From positions 7,192,001 to 7,256,000 of the forward strand of contig NC_091973.1 of assembly GCF_036711975.1 (NCBI RefSeq): 64,000 nt of DNA. The letters run 5' to 3'. Positions 56,472 to 64,000 of the stretch are shown one piece after another. Numbering within the stretch: the first letter of the stretch is position 1; every line of letters starts with the position of its first letter. This DNA comes from Onthophagus taurus. Its lineage: Eukaryota > Arthropoda > Insecta > Coleoptera > Scarabaeidae. Made by a program: the position numbers and the translations under genes. The notes below the pieces were generated by a model that made no database searches, was not told the DNA's origin, and worked only from the letters and a program-made list of their open reading frames with translations.

Positions 56472-57534
56472 CTAAAATTTATTTCATTTTATTAAGTTCA
56501 TTTTAAACATATCCACAATGTTAAATTTAAATATTAATTATTTTAATATATACAGCGTGTGTCACGTATAGTAATGGGCAGAAATGATTTTTGCACATCT
56601 GAGGAAGAGGAAGATGCAATAACTCAAAAGGAATTTGTTACAACTCCGATTACTGAATCCTTGTTCTAGAGGAAGCAGTTTATCACCGTCGGAGGTAATG
56701 TACTTGGATGTAATGGCAGATTATAAATCAAATGATAGATTGTTGGCAAAAAGATTCTTGTGGACCAGTGTAGTAAACATGAATCCAATTGCATGGTGGA
56801 GCAGCTCCAATCTGATTAAGGTTGCTGTTAGGATATTCAGCACATTTTCGTGGATACATAGGCTGGAAAAATTACATTTATTGCCAATAATTGGAAATTA
56901 AGGAATTCTGAAGTAACAGAAACGGGGGCACAAACAAAGGCAACTACAAACAAACCCATCGAAGGAAGTACAGAGGACTATCCACTGTATATGGTGTCTT
57001 TGCCTCCGAAGACGAAACAGACGAAGAACTTTAGGTCTAAAATCAAACAAGGTTTCGAAATAATTTTGTAATCGTTATTTTGACTTCAGATTTAAAATGT
57101 TTTTGATAAGAATAGCGAATATATGTTATGTTTTTCTTGGAAAATACATTTATTTTAAGACCCAACCCAACCCATCACTACTCTCGTAACTGGTTCGTTA
57201 AATTCAAGATGGCCGCCATTTCTAGTCTACCAAAAGTAGACCACAACTTCGTTAGTTTAAATGGAATGCTATAATTGGTGTTAATTAAGTGACGCCAAAT
57301 TTCAAAGCTTTACGAATAGATACGAAAGTTCTAAATAACCAGTTACGTGAGACATCCTGTATATTGCAAATTTGGTCTTCTGCAAGTTTTCACATAGAAG
57401 TGGTATAGCTGCTGCTTTTATTACAGTCTCATCAATCGCATATTGAATAATTTATTAATAAATTGCTTGTAGCAAAACTGATTTTCACTGCAGAATAATA
57501 GATACTGCTTGAAATGATTTAAATATTGTTTGCA
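56472..57534 (+). pseudogene. hAT transposase C-terminal remnant and MITE debris
   Basis: About 56580-57030 reads, with frame changes, as the end of a hAT transposase: SEVMYLDVMADYKSNDRL, MNPIAWWSSS, VAVRIFST followed by STFSWIHR and KITFIANNWKLRNSEV, the dimerisation-domain layout of that family. Stops and shifts break it. Past 57030 come AT-rich DNA and mariner-like end motifs (GAGACATCCTGTATATT near 57349). The block lies in intron 1 of the six-exon gene. Confidence 0.55.
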
Positions 57535-60245
57535 AAAGTTTATTTATACAATATTTGAAGTTTTGATAAAATCACTTTCAGTTCTTGAGAAATAAATTTT
57601 TGAAATAATCAACAACTTTTTCGAATTTAGCAATTTTCGCCGATTAAGTTTTAAAAATTCGTGTAAAATCCATTTCTTGGAATATGAGTTTGAAAATTTC
57701 CCAAAGTGTTAATAAAAGTGACCTCTTTCCAATGAACCAACCCGTTTTGAAAAATAACTTTTAGTTTTTGAGAAAACAATATTTGAAGTTTTGATAATTG
57801 CAATTTTCATCGATAACTTTCAAAATTCGTTATAAAATTAATTTCTTGAAGGATTCTTGTGGAAATATCACCAATTATTAATTAAAGTATCGTCTTTTTA
57901 ATGGAACAAGCCGTTTTGAAAAATCGCTTTTAGTTTTTGAGAAATAAATTTTTGAAATGATAGACAATTTTTTCGGATTTTGCAATCTTCGCCGATTAAG
58001 TTTTAAAAATTCGTATAAAATCCATTTCTTGGAATATGAGTTTGAAAATTTCCCAAATGGTTAATAAAAGTGTCCTCTTTCCAATGAACCCACCCGTTTT
58101 GAAAAATAACTTTTAGTTTTTGAGAAAACAATATTTGAAATTTTGATAATTGCAATTTTCATCGATAATTTAAAAAATTCGTTATAAAATTAATTTCTTG
58201 AAGGATTCTTTTAGAAATATCACCAATTATTAATTAAAGTATCCTCTTTTTAATGCAACAAGCCGTTTTGAAAAATCACTTTTAGTTTTTGAGAAATAAA
58301 TTTTTGAAATGATCGACAATTTTTTCGAATTTTGCAATTTTCGCCGATTAAGTTTTAAAAATTCGTATAAAATCCATTTCTTGGAATATGAGTTTGAAAA
58401 TTTCCCAAAGTGTTAATAAAAGTGTCCTCTTTCCAATGAACCCACCCGTTTTGAAAAATAACTTTTAGTTTTTGAGAAAACAATATTTGAAGTTTTGATA
58501 ATTGCAATTTTCATCGATAACTTTAAAAATTCGTTATAAAATTAATTTCTTGAAGGATCCTTGTGGAAATATCACCAATTATTAATCAAAGTATCCTCTT
58601 TTTAATGCAAAAAGCCGTTTTGAAAAATCACTTTCAGTTCTTGAGAAATAAATTTTTGAAATAATCGACAATTTTTTCGAATTTTGCAACTTTCACCGAT
58701 TAAGTTTTAAAAATTCGTATAAAATCCATTTCTTGGAATATGAGTTTGAAAATTTCCTAAAGTGTTAATAAAAGTGACCTCTTTTCAATGAACCAACCCA
58801 TTTTGAAGAATAACTTTTAGTTTTTGAGAAAACAATATTTGAAGTTTTGATAATTGCAATTTTCATCGATAACTTTCAAAATTCGTTATAAAATTAATTT
58901 CTTGAAGGATTCCTTTAGAAATATCACCAATTATTAATTAAAGTGTCCTCTTTTTAATGCAAAAAGCCGTTTTGAAAAATCACTTTCAGTTCTTGAGAAA
59001 TAAATTTTTGAAATAATCGACAATTTTTTCGAATTTTGCAACTTTCACCGATTAAGTTTTAAAAATTCGTATAAAATCCATTTCTTGGAATATGAGTTTG
59101 AAAATTTCCTAAAGTGTTAATAAAAGTGACCTCTTTTCAATGAACCAACCCATTTTGAAGAATAACTTTTAGTTTTTGAGAAAACAATATTTGAAGTTTT
59201 GATAATTGCAATTTTCATCGATAACTTTCAAAATTCGTTATAAAATTAATTTCTTGAAGGATTCCTTTAGAAATATCACCAATTATTAATTAAAGTGTCC
59301 TCTTTTTAATGCAACAAACCGTTTTGAAAAATCACTTTTAGTTTTTGAGAAAACAATATTTGATGTTTTGATAATTGCAATTTTCATCAATAACTTTAAA
59401 AATTCGCTATAAAATTAATTTCTTGAAGGATCTTTGTGGAAATATCACCAATTATTAATTAAAGTATCCCCTTTTTAATGCAAAAAGCCGTTTTGAAAAA
59501 TCACTTTTATTTCGTGAGAAATAAATTTTTGAAGTAATCGACAATTTTTTCGAATTTTGCAACTTTCGCCGATTAAGTTTTAAAAATTCGTATAAAATCC
59601 ATTTCTTGGAATATGAGTTTGAAAATTTCCCAAAGTGTTAATAAAAGTGTCCTCTTTCCAATGAACCAACCAGTTTTGAAAAATCACTGTTAGTTCCTGA
59701 GAAATAAATTTTTGAAATAATCGAAAATTTTTTCGAATTTTGCAATTTTCGCCGATTAAGTTTTAAAAATTCGTATAAAATCCATTTCTTTGAATATGAG
59801 TTTGAAAAAGTGGCCTCTTTCCAATGAACCAACCCGATTTGAAAAATAACTTTTAGTTTTTGAGAAAACAATATTTGAAGTTTTGATAATTGCAATTTTC
59901 ATCGATAACTTTAAAAATTCGTTATAAAATTAATTTCTTGAAGGATCCTTGTGGAAATATCACCAATTATTAATCAAAGTATCCTCTTTTTAATGCAAAA
60001 AGCCGTTTTGAAAAATCACTTTCAGCTCTTGAGAAATAAATTTTTGAAATAATCGACAATTTTTTCGAATTTTGCAACTTTCGCTGATTAAGTTTTAAAA
60101 ATTCGTATAAAATCCATTTCTTGGAATATGAGTTTGAAAATTTCCCAAAGTGTTAATAAAAGTGTCCTCTTTCCAATGAACCAACCAGTTTTGAAAAATA
60201 ACTTTTAGTTTTTGAGAAAACAATATTTGAAGTTTTTAGTTTTGA
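57535..60245 (-). repeat. 355-bp dimeric satellite, third block
   Basis: Same satellite as at 5.2-8.1 kb but in reverse orientation (CACCAATTATTAATTAAAGT, TCCTCTTTTTAATGCAAAAA, CCATTTCTTGGAATATGAGT), about 7.6 dimers. Several units have lost bases (for example near 59805), and units near 58780-59150 form a recent local duplication. A frame at 59638-59895 is a translation of the repeat. Confidence 0.9.
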
Positions 60246-60455
60246 GAAAAAAATTCATTTTGTATCCAAATAAGTTGACATATCTTATCAGTTTTCTTAT
60301 TAATTTCAAAAGAAAAAGTATTATGGTACTGAATTAACCAATATCTGATTCTCCTCAAGCAGTACTCGTTTTATTATTCTGTAGTGAATATTAAGTTTGT
60401 TGCAGGCAATTTATTAAACTCAAAAAAATTATTAATTTCACGTTTTGTATCTTAC
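60246..60455. other. Intron 1 remainder
   Basis: AT-rich intron sequence between the satellite and exon 1 with no recognisable feature. Confidence 0.4.
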
Positions 60456-60608
60456 CAAAATTTCATTTTCCGACGAAAATGATTTATCCGATTTTAAAAT
60501 AGGAGCTTGTTTTGAAACCGGACAATTGTGTTTCGGTTTATCCTTCCTTTGTTGCTTCTTTCTGTGTCTAACGATATCCATCCACGAACGTAATTTACTC
60601 CCCAACAT
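60456..60608 (-). CDS. Six-exon gene, exon 1 (start codon)
   Basis: ATG at 60606-60608 lies 5 bases after the acceptor GTTTTTTTAG. The exon encodes 51 residues, MLGSKLRSWMDIVRHRKKQQ, RKDKPKHNCPVSKQAP and ILKSDKSFSSENEIL, then donor TTG|GTAAGA. A strongly basic N terminus without a signal peptide suggests a cytosolic or nuclear protein or membrane-phospholipid contact. The 5' UTR exon ends at 61488. Confidence 0.8.
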
Positions 60609-60613
60609 TTTGC

Positions 60614-61487
60614 CTAAAAAAACAACATAACTTAATAAATTTATCGAATCTAATTTGAGAACACGAATCGGTTTTTATCTCAAGTAGTAGTCTTAAATGT
60701 AAATCTATTTTGAGTCGATGAATGCAATTATAATGAACCCTTTTAAAACATGCGACACATAACTTCGTTAGCTACTACTTAGTATAAAAGGATAGGGATG
60801 AAATAGGGTCGATTCCCCTTTAACAATGTTGTTGAGCGAGAAAAAAACGGGGGTACACTGACACAATTTTTACGATTGCAAAAAAATCGTTTTCGATTTA
60901 TGCAAAGAATAAAAATGAAGATGCAAAGTGTTGAAGTGGGGTATAAAAATTCATGCAGATTTTCCTTTTAGGACGAACTGTACATTCGTTGCTATGGTAG
61001 CTACTCCCTTTTAAAGCGGAGACTACGTTCTGTCGAATATAGAGGTGGTGATGTTTACAGTAACATCACGTCTAATTTTGACTAATCAATATATTATCTG
61101 TTAATTAATATAATATAGGCACAGGTAGAAAAGAATGTTATTGTTTTAAATTAAAAAGGAACGTGTTGTTCGTGAAACGCGAAACTTAATAATATTAACA
61201 CATTAAATTAAAAATAATTTGAAAATAACAACTTTCAAAGAACCTAAATTTGTTGCATTCCTTTTCGTATAAACAAATTAGTTTACTTCAACAAACACTT
61301 TATATTTATTTACTTACCTCTTTTGTATTTCTTCTTAGATATTAAACAAAAATAACAGGAACCACAGACTTTTTTTTATTAAAAACTAATGATTTCTCTA
61401 TTGTACATGGTTTCTAATATAAGTGTAAAACGAAAAAAACAGTCAGATTTTCACAGCTCCGTCGTCGGATCCGACGCTACTACTTAC
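60614..61487 (-). other. 5' UTR intron
   Basis: Bounded by donor AAG|GTAAGT (61487) and acceptor TTTTTTTAG (60614) on the minus strand. It is otherwise AT-rich with no gene. Confidence 0.55.
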
Positions 61488-61600
61488 CTTCGACGTTCTG
61501 CGTCGGGTACGTCGCTTTTAAAGCGCCTGCGCGGGTTTTCGACGCTTCAATTACACGAGAATCATTTTTACTAACACTTTTTGTTCGATAAATCGCATAC
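61488..61600 (-). promoter_or_regulatory. CpG-rich 5' UTR exon and promoter region
   Basis: On the minus strand, a CpG-rich stretch (GCGTCGAAAACCCGCGCAGG, GCGACGTACCCGACGCAGAA) ends in a consensus donor AAG|GTAAGT, the first exon of the six-exon gene. Just inside the intron is CGTCGGATCCGACG, a perfect palindrome. No clear TATA box is present, so transcription start is placed only roughly at 61560-61600. Confidence 0.55.
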
Positions 61601-61746
61601 CGATTCAACAAAACACACCTCCAAATTAAACACAAGGAATTATAAAAAAATTCGTTATTTAATTTTTAAAAAAATGCGAGATAAAATTATTACAATAAAT
61701 AAGCAAGAAAAAAATCAATATTTTTACTAATCAAGAATCTTCATAA

Positions 61747-61866
61747 CATAGTGTGTTAATTAATTATCGTACCCGACGGTATCATTACAAGTATGCAACC
61801 AATATCATAGTATGCGTATTACAATACGCGATTTGCGATATTGGTTGCATACTTGCAATGATTTTG
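61747..61866. mobile_element. Snap-back MITE, copy 3
   Basis: GTGTGTTAATTAATTATCGT, then TATGCAACCAATATCATAGT, ACAATACGCGATTTGC and ATATTGGTTGCATACTTGCA, the same order as copies 1 and 2. The right outer arm is missing. Confidence 0.75.
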
Positions 61867-62000
61867 TTTTTAAATTCTTAAAATTATTCTTTAAATTCTA
61901 CTATCAACCGAGGATATCCAGAAGAAAACAAATTTTATTCTGTACCCACTACATAAAAATAAGAATAACAATAAAAATATCTATATGTATATACAACAAA
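61867..62000. other. AT-rich spacer
   Basis: Low-complexity DNA with ATAAAAATATCTATATGTAT; only short frames. Confidence 0.35.
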
Positions 62001-63545
62001 AATAAAAAAGTTAAGGGGTGAGAATAGGGCTACCGACCAAGGTCTTTCTGCCCGTGATTTTTGTAGTCGGCGGCTTGCTTCAGTCTTCTCTGACGACCAT
62101 GAGTTTTTGGAAGAGAAGAGGTGGGTTGTTGCGAGGGTGGAGTAATCGAGGCGATATAAGCATGTGTTGCAAGGCGTTGGTAGGAAAATTTAGAATGGAT
62201 TTATCGGACAAAGATTGAAGACGGGTATGGATAGGGAGTATATCGGTAAGTTGGTATAGCAGATCATTGCTAGGGTTAAAGAGGGGATTACGGGGGTTTC
62301 TAATTCGGGTGATGGATCTCAGTGCAGATCTTTCCGCTACTTCCAGGTGGTACTTCGTTCTTCTTGGTGCGTTGCTTAGCAGTATTGATCCATATTCTAT
62401 GATGGGCCTGCATATGGTCTTGTAGATGTGCGAGGCACATGAGGTAGAGATTCCGCGACCGCTGAACGAGAGAGATTTAAAGTGTTTGGCGCGTGTCTTT
62501 ACTTTCATCTTCACCTTGATTGCATGAGTGGAAAACTTAAGCGTTCTGTCAAGTATTATGCCAAGATACTTGCAGGTTAGTGAGACGGAGATTGCCATTG
62601 ATTGGATTGTAATTGTGGGAGAGGGAGAGCGGGGTGAGAGGAATGGGACAAAAAATTGTGTTTTTGTGGGATTAAGTAGGATGCGCCATTTTCGGTACCA
62701 ATTTTCCGTTTCGTTTATGAGTGTCTGCAGCTTACGGACCGAGGAAGTGATAAAGTAGTGCGTATGCGGTGAGGTTAAAGGCGTCTGGGTTGTCGTTGTA
62801 AAGATCGTGGTAGAATAGATTGTATAGAGAGGGAGAGATAGGCGAACCCTGAGGAAGGCCTTGCTGAGCGGAGAAGCTGTGGGAGAAGTGATTTTTCAAC
62901 TTCACGATGGAGGAGCGATTCGGCAGGAATTGGTTTATCAGGGTTAGAAGGTAGTATGGCGTTTTTAGCTTATCCAGTTTAAATAGCAGTCCTTTGTGCC
63001 ACACGGAGTCAAAGGCCTTTCGGACGTCCAGAAACACTGCTGCAGATTTCAGTTTTACAAAACATGCCGCCTGGAAGTTGGAAACCAGAATAGTTAGTGG
63101 CTGGGACGTTGATTTGCCGGATTGGAAGCCAAATTGGTAAGGCGGAATTTTCTTTGATACCGCAGCCAGCAGCTTGTTCTTCAAGTGCGTCTCGAAGAGT
63201 TTTCCAATTACGGGGAGCAGTGAGATTTGGCGATAGTTGGCTGGATCAGATAGAGAAGAATCCTTCTTGGGAATACAAGTTATAATTGACGTCTTCCAGT
63301 CGCGCGGGAAATGCTGAGTCGTAAGGCAAAAGTTAATTATTTTTCTGATAAAGCCATGGATGTTAAGATCTAGACATCTCAGCAGTTTCCTTGTGATGTT
63401 ATCATAACCGGGAGCGGTATCTTTTCCCTGTCCAAGAAGAGTAAAATATTCGTCCGAGGATATCCATTTTCTTAGAGTAGAAGGATGCGGTAAACATTTC
63501 TCAAACATCTTGCTTACATAATAATACGCACTACTTGAGTGAAAG
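62001..63545 (-). mobile_element. Jockey-superfamily LINE, 5'-truncated, RT fairly intact
   Basis: Minus-strand ORF from about 63545 to 62732 covers RT fingers and palm: APGYDNITRKLLR, NYRQISLLPVIGKLFE, YQFGFQSGKSTSQPL, VFLDVRKAFDSVWHKG, and GLPQGSPISPSLYNLFYHDL near 62850. Just after LTAYA the frame is lost: a short deletion removes the Asp pair of the catalytic box near 62760. The C-terminal part resumes at 62598 to 62080 (CKYLGIILDRTLKF, RPIIEYGSILLSNAP, PIHTRLQSLSDKSI). The first ~25 residues of the long frame come from the neighbouring LINE read antisense. No target duplication was found. Confidence 0.85.
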
Positions 63546-64000
63546 TGGAGCGTTAATGCAAAACTTGGTATCTCAGGTGGAAAATGTCTTTTTGTGGTTT
63601 TCAACTGTCGAAGCATTAATTTTTTCTGCGTATCATTCAAGCTTTCCTAAAGAAACCATAATGAAATTAGCTATGGCGAAATGGTGGAATCCTTCAATAG
63701 ATTTAAGGCAAAAAATACAACCGGGCCAGATGGCATTCCTGCATTTTTAGTTAAAGACTGTGCACCTGCATTTCTGCGACCACTGCAACATATTTTCAAT
63801 CTAATTGTAAGGAACTCTGAATTTCCGGAAACCTGGAAATTGAGCAGAATTTGTTTTCAAAAAAGGTGATGAAAATAGGTGCTGTGTGATGAACTATCGG
63901 CCAATAGCTATTATAAATAACTTCGCGAAGCTGTTTGAACAAATCGTAGCATACAAGATGGAATTCTACACCAAAGCACGAATGTCTGAACATCAACATG
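63546..64000 (+). pseudogene. Another LINE RT fragment, running off the window
   Basis: Plus-strand segments SFNRFKAKNTTGPDGIPAFL, PLQHIFNLIVRNSEFPETWK and, after a frameshift near 63865, NYRPIAIINNFAKLFE show the opening of a non-LTR reverse transcriptase. It abuts the oppositely oriented LINE at about 63545 and continues past the window end. Confidence 0.75.

Noticed and set aside
59638..59895. 85-codon minus ORF in satellite
   Set aside because: Translation of the 355-bp repeat with no family features.
1..64000. tRNA, rRNA or bacterial-type operons
   Set aside because: No cloverleaf with A/B boxes, no rRNA-like sequence and no prokaryotic gene packing were seen by eye; a covariance search would be needed to exclude small RNAs.

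Overview
This is animal nuclear DNA, very AT-rich, with small GT-AG introns, GC-richer exons and dense mobile and satellite DNA. The arthropod zinc-finger gene charlatan (chn) and the transposon families point to an insect. A beetle would fit, but that is inference. Five host genes were assembled by matching splice sites and codon phase across exons: the 3' end of Naa35 (581-2242, +), a complete Tpgs2 (4025-5025, +), chn (17404 to 8824, -, 848 codons in three coding exons), an RZ-type RGS gene (39232-40039, +, with a probable first coding exon at 27853-27909), and an unrecognised six-exon serine-rich gene (60608 to 46934, -, 693 aa).

Layout. 1-2.3 kb: Naa35. 2.4-8.1 kb: Tpgs2 between two oppositely oriented copies of a TIR-ended repeat that carries a ~355-bp dimeric satellite. 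8.1-17.45 kb: chn, whose second coding intron holds a LINE that itself contains a second, antisense LINE with a 14-bp target-site duplication. 17.6-26 kb: about six head-to-tail ~1.2-kb units of LTR plus internally deleted gypsy-type integrase, ending at a broken copy of the chn exon-1 start. 27.9-38.7 kb: a foldback-like structure, two opposed arrays of a ~120-bp unit that is itself a hairpin, enclosing several transposons, probably inside RGS intron 1. 39.2-40.7 kb: RGS exons and a 42-codon ORF. 41.7-46.2 kb: a second ~180-bp satellite with a HindIII site per unit. 46.9-61.6 kb: the six-exon gene, with three or four LINE remnants, a mariner element, a hAT remnant and a third block of the 355-bp satellite in its introns. 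61.7-64 kb: a snap-back MITE and two opposed LINE fragments.

The host genes show no functional linkage: N-terminal acetylation, tubulin polyglutamylation, a REST-like repressor and a G-protein regulator are independent housekeeping or developmental roles. The coherent story is repeat biology: satellites apparently carried by transposons, LTR-sharing concatemers, foldback arrays and nested insertions inside introns. No intact autonomous transposon was found. The recognisable transposase or polymerase genes are truncated, frameshifted or lack catalytic residues.
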